This document shows, one piece after another, positions 1-6,382 of a stretch of 22,779 bases of DNA. The DNA comes from DATFGK01 sp046712825. Its GTDB lineage: Bacteria; Actinomycetota; AC-67. The notes beneath the pieces are model-generated. The model saw nothing but the letters and a program-made list of their open reading frames with translations. It did not search any database and had not been told where the DNA came from. The number at the start of each line of letters is the position of its first letter. Position 1 is the first letter of the stretch. The translations under genes and the position numbers were made by a program. Where the stretch lies: NCBI GenBank assembly GCA_046712825.1, contig JBKKCR010000189.1, positions 1 through 22,779 of the forward strand, read 5' to 3'.

Positions 1-50
1 CGCTTGCGGATCTGCTCCGAGACGTTGTTCAGATCGACCATGCCGGGCAT
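1..50 (-). CDS. Possible partial CDS, N-terminus only (unknown)
   Basis: Reading leftwards, an ATG at 50 (or a second in-frame ATG at 41) opens a frame that stays open to the window edge, giving about 16 residues (MPGMVDLNNVSEQIRK). It lies 28 bases after the stop of the SepX-like gene on the same strand, so it could be the next gene of that unit. No clear ribosome binding site is visible and the fragment is too short to assign. In many actinobacteria moeA and rimJ lie near galU/sepX, but this N-terminus does not look like either. Confidence 0.3.
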   Translation of the reverse strand, partial: MPGMVDLNNVSEQIRK

Positions 51-78
51 CGTATCGCGTAGTGGGCGTTCGGGGCGC

Positions 79-540
79 TCAGCTGGACCGGCGCGCTTGC
101 TGCTGCTCTTCGAGCGGGATCTCGGCCGGGAGCGGCGTCACGACCCGCTGCCGTTCGAGCTCATCGCGCTTCCAGCGGAGGAGCTGGGAGACGTAGAAAC
201 CGATGATGCCGTCGATCGCGAGGTGGACGAACCACATCCAACGCAGCGCCGGAACGAATCCAAGCACGAGGGTCGCGCCGGCAGCGATCAGCAAACGCTC
301 GAAGTTCTGACGGCGACGGCGGATCACCCGTCCGCGCCTCCGGACGGGCTGGGTGACTTCCGAGCGAGGCACCATGATCCAACGGCCCGGCGGGCTCGCC
401 TTCCCTTTGCGTGTGTTCGCCAAGACTCCCATCGACCTTTCGAAGCTACGGACGCCGTCGATGGGAGAGGACGCGAGACGGCCGCGGAAGGAGGGGACTA
501 ATAACATCGCCCAGATCAGGGCGAGTACGGCGACGAACAC
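79..540 (-). CDS. SepX/GlpR-like small membrane protein
   Basis: Encodes 153 aa from a GTG start at 540. A purine-rich GGAAGGGG lies about 15 bases upstream, rather far, so the start is not certain. The order seen is: N-terminal hydrophobic helix (residues 1-17, ending LLVPSF), a soluble Arg/Ser-rich stretch containing RSFERSMGVLA, a basic patch (67-78), two close hydrophobic helices (about 83-99 and 101-120) and a charged tail. This matches the actinobacterial SepX/GlpR family, of which Streptomyces SepX is a membrane-associated division protein. In mycobacteria this gene sits in the galU-moeA-rimJ-glpR cluster. Here it directly follows galU, which supports the family call, but moeA and rimJ are absent between them. 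A role in division or envelope assembly is inferred from family and context only. Confidence 0.6.
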   Translation of the reverse strand: MFVAVLALIWAMLLVPSFRGRLASSPIDGVRSFERSMGVLANTRKGKASPPGRWIMVPRSEVTQPVRRRGRVIRRRRQNFERLLIAAGATLVLGFVPALRWMWFVHLAIDGIIGFYVSQLLRWKRDELERQRVVTPLPAEIPLEEQQQARRSS

Positions 541-578
541 GATCCCCAGGCCAGCCCCTTCCTTCGGCCTTCATCGCG

Positions 579-606
579 AGCGTAACACCCCCATCTCGTG
601 TTTCAA
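579..606 (-). promoter_or_regulatory. Predicted sigma70-type promoter for the SepX-like gene
   Basis: On the minus strand a -35 box TTGAAA (606-601) and a -10 box TACGCT (584-579) are separated by 16 bases. The expected transcription start is near 572, leaving a leader of about 30 bases that carries the purine-rich GGAAGGGG. The SepX-like gene may therefore be transcribed separately from galU. Prediction by eye only. Confidence 0.45.
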
Positions 607-662
607 GCACCCTGGATCCAGGCGCGCACGAAGCCGCTGGGGAAGGGTGCATACAAAGGGTT

Positions 663-1535
663 TTACACCAATTTCTTGCGCGTTACGAACTCGGCGAGGA
701 ACTCTCGGAACTCCTCGCCAAGATCCTCGCGCTCTGCGGCCAGCTCGACCGTGGCGCGGAGATAGTCGATCTTCTTGCCGATGTCGTACCGAACGCCGTC
801 GAACAGGTAGCCGTATACGACCTGCAGCTTCGCAAGCGAGTTGATCGCGTCGGTCAGCTGGATCTCCCCGCCCACCCCCGGCTGCACCTTCCGCAGCTCG
901 CCGAAGATCTCCGGCGTGAAGACGTAGCGCCCGATCGCCGCGAGGTTGGACGGAGCGTTCGCCGGCTCCGGTTTCTCGACGATGTCGAGCACCTTGACGA
1001 GGTTCTCCTCCACCGGCTCCGGTGTGGCGGCGCCGTAGAAGCGGATGTCCTCGCGCGGGACCTCCTGCAACGCGATCACGCTGCGCCCGTATTGTCCGTA
1101 CACGGCGAGCATCTTCTGCAGGAGGTTCTCTCCGATGATGTCGTCGCCGAGCAGCACGGCGAACGGCTGGTCGCCGACGTGTCGTTCGGCGGTCGCAACC
1201 GCGTGGCCGAGACCCAGCGGTTGCTTCTGACGGATGTAGTGGATGTCCGCCATGTCGCTGACGGCGCGAACCGAGGCGAGCTTGGCGTCGTCGCCCTTCT
1301 TCTCGAGCCAGTACTCGAGCTCGAACGACCGGTCGAAGTGATTCTCGATCGAGCGCTTCCCACGGCCGGTGATGATCAAGATGTCGGTGCAGCCCGCGGC
1401 GACCGCTTCCTCGACGACGTACTGGATCGCCGGCTTGTCCACGACGGGCAGCATCTCTTTCGGCTGCGCTTTCGTCGCGGGGAGGAATCGCGTGCCGAGG
1501 CCGGCTGCGGGGATGACTGCTTTGGTCACCGACAT
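663..1535 (-). CDS. galU: UTP-glucose-1-phosphate uridylyltransferase
   Basis: A 290-aa cytoplasmic enzyme making UDP-glucose from UTP and glucose-1-phosphate, the precursor for cell-wall glycans, glycolipids and trehalose. The bacterial GalU signatures are all present: the nucleotide-binding start AAGLGTRFLPATKAQPKEML (10-29), GLGHAV (108-113), LLGDD (128-132), VEKP (186-189), GGEIQLTD (222-229) and GVRYDIGKK (247-255). Length is normal for the family. I chose the ATG at 1535 because MSVTKAVIPAAG is the usual GalU N-terminus; the frame stays open upstream but only overlaps the preceding gene. It starts 13 bases after the stop of the diguanylate cyclase gene, so the two probably share a transcript. 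No strong ribosome binding site is visible, and translation may depend on the upstream gene. Confidence 0.97.
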   Translation of the reverse strand: MSVTKAVIPAAGLGTRFLPATKAQPKEMLPVVDKPAIQYVVEEAVAAGCTDILIITGRGKRSIENHFDRSFELEYWLEKKGDDAKLASVRAVSDMADIHYIRQKQPLGLGHAVATAERHVGDQPFAVLLGDDIIGENLLQKMLAVYGQYGRSVIALQEVPREDIRFYGAATPEPVEENLVKVLDIVEKPEPANAPSNLAAIGRYVFTPEIFGELRKVQPGVGGEIQLTDAINSLAKLQVVYGYLFDGVRYDIGKKIDYLRATVELAAEREDLGEEFREFLAEFVTRKKLV

Positions 1536-1548
1536 AGGGGTGCCGAGT

Positions 1549-3585
1549 CTACGGTTGCCCGGGGTCATCGGCAACCGGCGACGGCGAGGCCTGATCGAGC
1601 TCGTCGGAGGACACGACGACGTTACGGCCCCGGCCCTTCGCCTCGTACAGCGCTTGGTCGGCGGAACGAAGAAGCGTCTGCGCGGTCGCGCCGTGCTGAG
1701 GGAAGCACGCGATCCCGATCGAGACCGTGACGCCGATCGCGTCATCGTCGGAACCGAACGGCGTCGACGCGATCGACTCGCGGATCTTCTCCGCGACAAC
1801 GCGTCCACCTTCCAACGGCGTTTCCGGGAGAAGCAGAACGAACTCCTCGCCGCCGTACCGCGCGACGGTGTCGACCTGCGCGCGCGTCTCGGTGACGACG
1901 CGGTTCGCGAGCTCGGAAAGGATGGAATCTCCCCGTTGATGTCCGAACCGGTCGTTGACGTCCTTGAAGTGGTCGATGTCGATCATGAGCAGCGAGAGCG
2001 AACGATTGAATCGGATCGCGCGCTCGACCTCCTGCGCCAGCCGCATGTTCAGGAACCGGTAGTTCCAGAGGCTCGTGAGCCCGTCGGTGATCGAAAGGCG
2101 CTGCGCCTCTTGGTGGAGCAGGACGTTCTCGACGCCGACGGCGGCCTGCCGAGCGAGCGATCGCACGGTGTCGAGGTCGGTCGCGTCGAACGGCTTGGGA
2201 TGCGTGCGACCGTACAGAGAGATCACGCCGATCAGCTGCGTCTCGCTCTCGAGCGGGACGGCGAGCATCGTCGGCTCCTGCGGCTCCCAGGGCGCCGCGG
2301 TCGGAGTTGCGCCGCTCGACGGTATGAGCACGGGCTGGCGGGTATGCGCGACGTGGCCGGCGAGCCCTTCACCGACACGCGTCCGCCGGTCGAGCGCCTC
2401 CGGCGGGAACCCTCGCGAGACCTTGAGCGAGAGCTCGACGCGGGAAGGCGCGAGAAGCCAAACGGCGCCGGCGCGCGCCTGCACCGCGGCGACGGCGGTC
2501 TCGAGAACGACGGAAAGCAGCTTCGAAAGATCGTGCGTGGAGCGGAGAGCTTCGCCGAGACGCTCGACGTAGCGACGCGTCTCGTCGCGGGACTCCTCGA
2601 GCTCGAGCATCCGTGCCTGAGTTCCCTCCAGCACCTCGTTGAACGCGGAGGCGAGACGGCCCACCTCATCGGTGGAATGGACTTCGAACGTCCCCACGGC
2701 GCCGCCGCGTGCGAGCGATCGCGCAGCGATGGCCATATCGTCGAGCGGCCTGGTGTAGAGACGCGAGAGCATCCAAGCGACCACGCCCCCGGCGATGACG
2801 GCGAGCGCAACGACCGCCCACACCGCGAGGCCCGAAGGGCGATCCGAGACGAGCAGCACGTCCCGGTTCGCGTAGGTCACGACGGCGAGTCTGCTCGGCG
2901 GCACGCCTTCGACGAGCGGGCCGGCGAAGGCGACGACCTCACGCCCGGCCACTTCGCCTTCGAGCAGCGCGCCCGCCGGTTTCCAGTCGGGAGTGATCGC
3001 GCGTCCTATCGAGGGATCGGTTACCGCGGTCGCGATCCCATCGACGAGGATGAGCGCTTGGACGTCCGTCGCTCCGAGCGTGGAGAGGAACGAGCCGTCG
3101 AGCCAGAAGCCTCCGACGAGAGACCCCGGCGAGCCCGCGCTACCGGCGACGACCGTTTCGGCGAGCGCCGCGCGCGACGACGCACGCGTGCGCACGACTT
3201 CGGCGACGGGAGGCACGACCGCGCCGGGAAGGAGCTCGGGTTCGGCGGAAGCCGTTCCGAGGACGGTTCCGTCGCCGGAGACGACGGCCAAGATATCGAG
3301 CGACCCACGCGCTTCGGCCGCGAAGCTCGCCGCCGCGGCGGGATCGCCGAACACCCGCTCGAGCTGGGATCCGAGGCCGGCAGCAACGCCGCGCACGAGG
3401 TCGGCCGCCCTCGCTTGCTGCGCGCGGTACAAAGCCGGCGCAGCGGCGTGATCGGCCTGAAGCTCGGCCGCTGCTCGCGCACGCACCTCGTCGTCAACCC
3501 CACCGCGAAGGAGAAGCACGATGGTGATGAGCGGCAAAGTGAGCACCGCCAGGAACGCGGCGGTGAGACGCGAGCGGAGCGACAT
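1549..3585 (-). CDS. Membrane diguanylate cyclase (extracellular sensor, HAMP, GAF, GGDEF)
   Basis: A 678-aa two-helix membrane receptor. Order: TM1 (about 8-27); extracytoplasmic sensor region (28-250); TM2 (252-274); HAMP (275-328); short coiled linker; GAF domain (about 350-490); GGDEF domain (about 497-660). The active-site loop is GGEEF (578-582), with the metal-site helix MIDIDHFKDVND (534-545, D536) and YGGEEF intact, so it should make cyclic di-GMP from two GTP. The usual inhibitory I-site RxxD is not in register: the D is present at 572 but the Arg position holds Ala569, with R568 one off. Product inhibition may be weak. AAGGAGG lies just before the ATG at 3585. The gene heads the galU unit and is divergent from the folate gene at 3749. 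The ligand is unknown. Confidence 0.93.
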   Translation of the reverse strand: MSLRSRLTAAFLAVLTLPLITIVLLLRGGVDDEVRARAAAELQADHAAAPALYRAQQARAADLVRGVAAGLGSQLERVFGDPAAAASFAAEARGSLDILAVVSGDGTVLGTASAEPELLPGAVVPPVAEVVRTRASSRAALAETVVAGSAGSPGSLVGGFWLDGSFLSTLGATDVQALILVDGIATAVTDPSIGRAITPDWKPAGALLEGEVAGREVVAFAGPLVEGVPPSRLAVVTYANRDVLLVSDRPSGLAVWAVVALAVIAGGVVAWMLSRLYTRPLDDMAIAARSLARGGAVGTFEVHSTDEVGRLASAFNEVLEGTQARMLELEESRDETRRYVERLGEALRSTHDLSKLLSVVLETAVAAVQARAGAVWLLAPSRVELSLKVSRGFPPEALDRRTRVGEGLAGHVAHTRQPVLIPSSGATPTAAPWEPQEPTMLAVPLESETQLIGVISLYGRTHPKPFDATDLDTVRSLARQAAVGVENVLLHQEAQRLSITDGLTSLWNYRFLNMRLAQEVERAIRFNRSLSLLMIDIDHFKDVNDRFGHQRGDSILSELANRVVTETRAQVDTVARYGGEEFVLLLPETPLEGGRVVAEKIRESIASTPFGSDDDAIGVTVSIGIACFPQHGATAQTLLRSADQALYEAKGRGRNVVVSSDELDQASPSPVADDPGQP

Positions 3586-3709
3586 CCTCCTCCTTCAGGG
3601 TGCCGGAACGGCCGGCGCCGGGAATGCCACTTTCGTCCCCCTAGAAGGATTCGGTTCGCTCCGCACAAGACTTTACCCGCCGAGAACCGGCCTCCGGCAT
3701 CTGAGAACG

Positions 3710-3715
3710 TACGTT
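3710..3715 (+). promoter_or_regulatory. Candidate -10 box for the folate cyclo-ligase gene
   Basis: TACGTT fits the actinobacterial TANNNT -10 pattern and would start transcription near 3722, about 27 bases before the ATG at 3749. No -35 match is seen. It lies in the 163-base divergent region shared with the diguanylate cyclase gene. Confidence 0.25.
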
Positions 3716-3748
3716 TCTTCAACAGATGCCCCAGAATGGGCAGCGCGC

Positions 3749-4336
3749 ATGACCACTCAGGACGAGCTCTCCACACGCAAGGCGTCGGTTCGCCGGCTCG
3801 TGCTGTCCCGCCGGGGGCGGCTCGATCCGGCCGTGCGAGACGCCGCCGCGCGAGAGGTCGCCGCCGCATTGACGGCGCTCGCCGAGGTCGCCGGGGCGGG
3901 TTCCGTCCTCGGCTTCGCGTCCTTCGGGACGGAGATTCCCACCGACCCTTCGATGGAGGCCTTGCTCACCGCGGGGAAGCGCTTGCTGCTCCCCTACGTC
4001 GACGGACGACGGCTGTGCGCTGCAGAGGTCGGCTCGATCGAAGATCTCGCGCCCGGCTACCGCGGGATCCGCGAGCCGGTCGTGCGGACGCCTTTGGATC
4101 TGGCCGTCGCGGACGTGATCCTCGTGCCGGGGGTGGCGTACGACGAGCACGGGCGACGGCTGGGTTACGGAGGCGGCTTCTACGACGGCTTGCTCTCAGA
4201 GGTCGCCCGCTCCGTACCGCGGATCGGGCTCTGTTTCGATCTACAGCTCGTGGACGAGGTACCCGCCGGAGAAGCCGACGAGCCGGTCGACGTCGTGATC
4301 ACCGAGCGTCGCGTCGTCCGCTGCGTCTCGGCCTGA
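3749..4336 (+). CDS. 5-formyltetrahydrofolate cyclo-ligase (MTHFS)
   Basis: A 195-aa cytoplasmic enzyme that converts 5-formyl-THF to 5,10-methenyl-THF using ATP, rescuing folate from the dead-end 5-formyl form. Family signatures visible: basic N-terminal helix (KASVRRLVLSRR), GTEIPT (60-65), the ATP/metal loop RRLGYGGGFYD (136-146) and the C-terminal EVPAGEADEPVDVVITE (170-186). Length is typical (180-200 aa). I used the ATG at 3749: the frame extends upstream, but the extra residues overlap the divergent promoter region and are not family-like. No good ribosome binding site is seen. In many actinobacteria this gene sits beside galU on the opposite strand; here a diguanylate cyclase gene lies between them. 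The FmdB-like gene follows 22 bases after the stop. Confidence 0.93.
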   Translation: MTTQDELSTRKASVRRLVLSRRGRLDPAVRDAAAREVAAALTALAEVAGAGSVLGFASFGTEIPTDPSMEALLTAGKRLLLPYVDGRRLCAAEVGSIEDLAPGYRGIREPVVRTPLDLAVADVILVPGVAYDEHGRRLGYGGGFYDGLLSEVARSVPRIGLCFDLQLVDEVPAGEADEPVDVVITERRVVRCVSA

Positions 4337-4344
4337 CGAGCCGC

Positions 4345-4350
4345 TACCAT
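4345..4350 (+). promoter_or_regulatory. -10 box of a likely leaderless transcript (FmdB-like gene)
   Basis: TACCAT followed by 8 bases and then the ATG at 4359. With no ribosome binding site between, this fits leaderless initiation (TANNNT, 6-8 bases, start codon). It implies an internal promoter separating this gene from the upstream cyclo-ligase. Confidence 0.45.
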
Positions 4351-4358
4351 AACCGGCG

Positions 4359-4745
4359 ATGCCGACGTACGAGTACGTGTGCATGTCCTGCGGCCGACAC
4401 GTCGAGGTCGTCCAGAGCTTTTCCGACGAGCCGCTTCGCACCTGCGAGCACTGCGGCGGCCCACTCAAACGTGTCTTCCATCCCGTCGGCATCGTGCTGA
4501 AAGGGTCGGGCTTCTACTCGACCGATAACAGGAGCTCCCGCTCGAAGGCTGCCGCCGCCGAGTCCAAGAAGGAGTCGGGCTCGGAATCGAGCTCAGAATC
4601 GAAGGGCTCCGAGTCGAAGACTTCGGAGTCCAAGAGTTCCGAGTCGAAAGACTCCGGATCGAAAGGCTCCGAGTCGAAGTCCAAGCCGGATAGCTCGTCC
4701 TCGAAGTCGTCGCCGAAGAAGAGCGACGGCGGATCGAAAACCTAG
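4359..4745 (+). CDS. FmdB-family zinc-ribbon protein with Ser/Lys/Glu-rich tail
   Basis: Encodes 128 aa. Residues 1-57 are a FmdB-type regulatory zinc ribbon: MPTYEY start, zinc ligands C8-x2-C11 and C29-x2-C32, and the family hallmark KGSGFYSTD (48-56). The family is often annotated from FmdB of formamidase operons, but its biochemical role is unclear. Residues 58-128 are a low-complexity, probably disordered tail made of imperfect repeats of SESK, SKGSESK and SKSSESK, ending in SKT. Such tails are common in actinobacterial members, but this one makes up more than half of the protein. The ATG at 4359 follows a -10-like box by 8 bases, suggesting leaderless translation. The MTA phosphorylase gene starts 3 bases after the stop, so the two are probably coupled. 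Confidence 0.85.
   Translation: MPTYEYVCMSCGRHVEVVQSFSDEPLRTCEHCGGPLKRVFHPVGIVLKGSGFYSTDNRSSRSKAAAAESKKESGSESSSESKGSESKTSESKSSESKDSGSKGSESKSKPDSSSSKSSPKKSDGGSKT
4585..4700 (+). repeat. Imperfect short tandem repeats encoding (S-E-S-K)n
   Basis: Repeating TCCGAGTCGAAG-like 12-base units with synonymous and single-residue changes encode the tail of the FmdB-like protein. The repeat is in frame (multiples of 3), so length changes by slippage would keep the frame. Third positions vary between units, so the repeat is old or held by protein-level selection rather than a fresh expansion. Confidence 0.7.
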
Positions 4746-4748
4746 CGC

Positions 4749-5546
4749 ATGGCGGATCTCGCGACGGTCGGCGTGTTCGGGGGCTCGGGTTTCTATTCGT
4801 TCCTCGACGGCTTCGAAGAGATGAAGATCGACACGCCGTACGGGGAGCCGTCTGCACCCCTCGTGGTCGGAGAGATCGAGGGCCGTTCCGTCGCGTTCTT
4901 GCCTCGCCACGGCCGCCGTCACGAGTTTCCTCCGCACAAGGTGCCCTACCGCGCCAACCTCTGGGCGTTCAAGGAGATCGGCGTCGAGCGCGTCATCGCC
5001 CCCGCCGCGGCCGGCTCGCTTCAGCCGCACGTGCGGCGCGGCGACTTCGTCGTGTGTGATCAGCTCGTCGACCGCACCAGCGGACGCGCGGCCACGTACT
5101 ACGACGGGCCGGAGACGACCCACGTTTCGCTGGCCGATCCCTACTGCCCGGAACTGCGGACCGTCGCGATCGAGCGCGGACGCGCGCTCGGGATCACGAT
5201 GCACGAGCGCGGGACGGTGGTCGTGATCGAAGGGCCACGGTTCTCGACGAGGGCGGAGTCGCGCTGGTACGCGGAAGCCGGCTGGGAGGTCATCAACATG
5301 ACCCAGTACCCAGAGGCGACGCTCGCGCGCCAGCTCGAGCTCTGTTACGTGAACATCTCGTTGATCACCGACTACGACGTCGGCGTCGAAGGAGTGCCTC
5401 CGGTCTCCGTCGAGGAGGTCGTAGCGGTTTTCTCCGAGAACAACGAGCGCCTGCGAGAGCTGTTGCTCGCGGTCGCGCCGGCCATCCCGACGGAACGCGG
5501 CTGCGCCTGCGGCACCGCGCTGTCCGGCGCCCGTATCGGGCACTGA
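4749..5546 (+). CDS. mtnP: S-methyl-5'-thioadenosine phosphorylase
   Basis: A 265-aa purine phosphorylase that splits methylthioadenosine, a by-product of polyamine and other SAM-dependent synthesis, into adenine and methylthioribose-1-phosphate. Seen: GVFGGSGFY (8-16), the phosphate-site RHGRRHEFPPHKVPYRAN (53-70), EGPRFSTRAES (161-171), NMTQYPE (183-189) and TDYD (207-210). In human MTAP the two Asp of the TDYD loop read adenine (family knowledge), so adenine nucleosides are favoured over the inosine-specific MTIP type. Length matches the family. A four-base gap from the FmdB-like stop suggests translational coupling. The C-terminus carries GCACG, an unusual Cys pair. No other methionine-salvage gene lies nearby. 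Confidence 0.93.
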   Translation: MADLATVGVFGGSGFYSFLDGFEEMKIDTPYGEPSAPLVVGEIEGRSVAFLPRHGRRHEFPPHKVPYRANLWAFKEIGVERVIAPAAAGSLQPHVRRGDFVVCDQLVDRTSGRAATYYDGPETTHVSLADPYCPELRTVAIERGRALGITMHERGTVVVIEGPRFSTRAESRWYAEAGWEVINMTQYPEATLARQLELCYVNISLITDYDVGVEGVPPVSVEEVVAVFSENNERLRELLLAVAPAIPTERGCACGTALSGARIGH

Positions 5547-5552
5547 TACCCT
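5547..5552 (+). promoter_or_regulatory. -10 box of a likely leaderless transcript (uppP)
   Basis: TACCCT overlaps the end of the MTA phosphorylase stop codon (TGA 5544-5546 precedes it) and is followed by 7 bases and the GTG start at 5560. No ribosome binding site fits in this 13-base gap, so a leaderless uppP mRNA is the simplest reading. Confidence 0.45.
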
Positions 5553-5559
5553 CGGCGTC

Positions 5560-6378
5560 GTGAGCCTCCTGCAAGCGCTCATCCTCGGCATCGTCCAGGG
5601 TTTGACCGAGTTCCTTCCGGTCTCATCCGACGGCCACCTCGTGCTCGTTCCGTTCATCGTCGGGTGGCGCGAGCCGTCGCTCGCCTTCATCGTGAGCACG
5701 CACATCGGCACGCTGGGCGCGTTGCTGTGGGTCTTCCGCGCGCGCGTCGTCGAGATCATCCGAGCCGTGATCGGCGGGCCCGGCCGCGAGCCCGACCGGC
5801 GGCTGGCAGGCTTGATCGTGATCGGCACCGTCCCCGCCGCCGTGCTCGGCGGCATCTTCGCGTCTCGCGTCGAAACCACGTTCGAGCGGCCGGTTATCGC
5901 AACGCTGCTGCTCGGCGTCACCGGGTGGGTCCTTCTCTCGGCCGAGTCCTCCTATGAGGACCGCAGGGAGCGCAAGGAGGAGCCCCGGCCCGAGGGAGCG
6001 CTGACCCCGATGGACGCCGGCCTCATCGGGCTGGCGCAGGCGACGGCGATCCTCCCCGGGATCTCACGGTCGGGAACCACGATCGCGACCGGCATGTGGC
6101 GGGGCATCGGCCGCGAAACCGCTGCCCGGTTCTCGTTCTTGCTCGCCATCCCGATCACGATCGGGGCAGTGATCGTGAAGATCCCCGACATGATCGACGA
6201 GGGGACGTCCGGGGCCGGCGGCGCGATGGCGCTTGGCGTGCTGGCCTCCGCCGTGACGGGCGTGCTCGCGATACAGGCGATGCTCGCGCTCGTGAAGCGT
6301 CGCGGACTGAGGCCGTTCGGCGTTTACTGCTTCTTCGCGATGACCGCCGGACTGCTCACCGCGCTCGCGCGCGGTTGA
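5560..6378 (+). CDS. uppP: Undecaprenyl-diphosphatase (BacA/UppP)
   Basis: A 272-aa polytopic membrane enzyme that dephosphorylates undecaprenyl diphosphate, recycling the lipid carrier of peptidoglycan and other wall glycans and giving bacitracin tolerance. Both family motifs are present: QGLTEFLPVSSDGHL (13-27), with the catalytic Glu at 17, and PGISRSGTT (166-174) with Arg170, followed by ARFSFLLAIP (189-198). Within the first motif, Q replaces the first Glu and D replaces the usual T of SSTGH; both are conservative-looking variants. About seven to eight hydrophobic helices are visible. Length is normal. GTG start at 5560 fits the family N-terminus (LLQALILGIVQG). The stop is 4 bases from the stop of the convergent fibre-like gene, with no obvious terminator hairpin between them. 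Confidence 0.95.
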   Translation: MSLLQALILGIVQGLTEFLPVSSDGHLVLVPFIVGWREPSLAFIVSTHIGTLGALLWVFRARVVEIIRAVIGGPGREPDRRLAGLIVIGTVPAAVLGGIFASRVETTFERPVIATLLLGVTGWVLLSAESSYEDRRERKEEPRPEGALTPMDAGLIGLAQATAILPGISRSGTTIATGMWRGIGRETAARFSFLLAIPITIGAVIVKIPDMIDEGTSGAGGAMALGVLASAVTGVLAIQAMLALVKRRGLRPFGVYCFFAMTAGLLTALARG

Positions 6379-6382
6379 GCAC

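Noticed and set aside
611..622. 12-bp palindrome CCTGGATCCAGG after galU
   Set aside because: Stem without a loop and no T run; too short for a terminator and it lies just upstream of the predicted SepX-gene promoter. Could be chance.
3586..3748. Cyclic di-GMP riboswitch or other structured leader before the diguanylate cyclase gene
   Set aside because: GC-rich repeats of GCCGG are present but I find none of the conserved GEMM core bases.
1369..4500. 1043-codon open frame on the plus strand
   Set aside because: It is antisense to galU, the diguanylate cyclase gene and overlaps the cyclo-ligase. Its translation is Arg/Glu/Asp-rich without domains, a shadow caused by high GC third positions.
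4593..5921. 442-codon open frame on the minus strand
   Set aside because: Antisense to the FmdB tail, mtnP and uppP. Product is low-complexity and motif-free.
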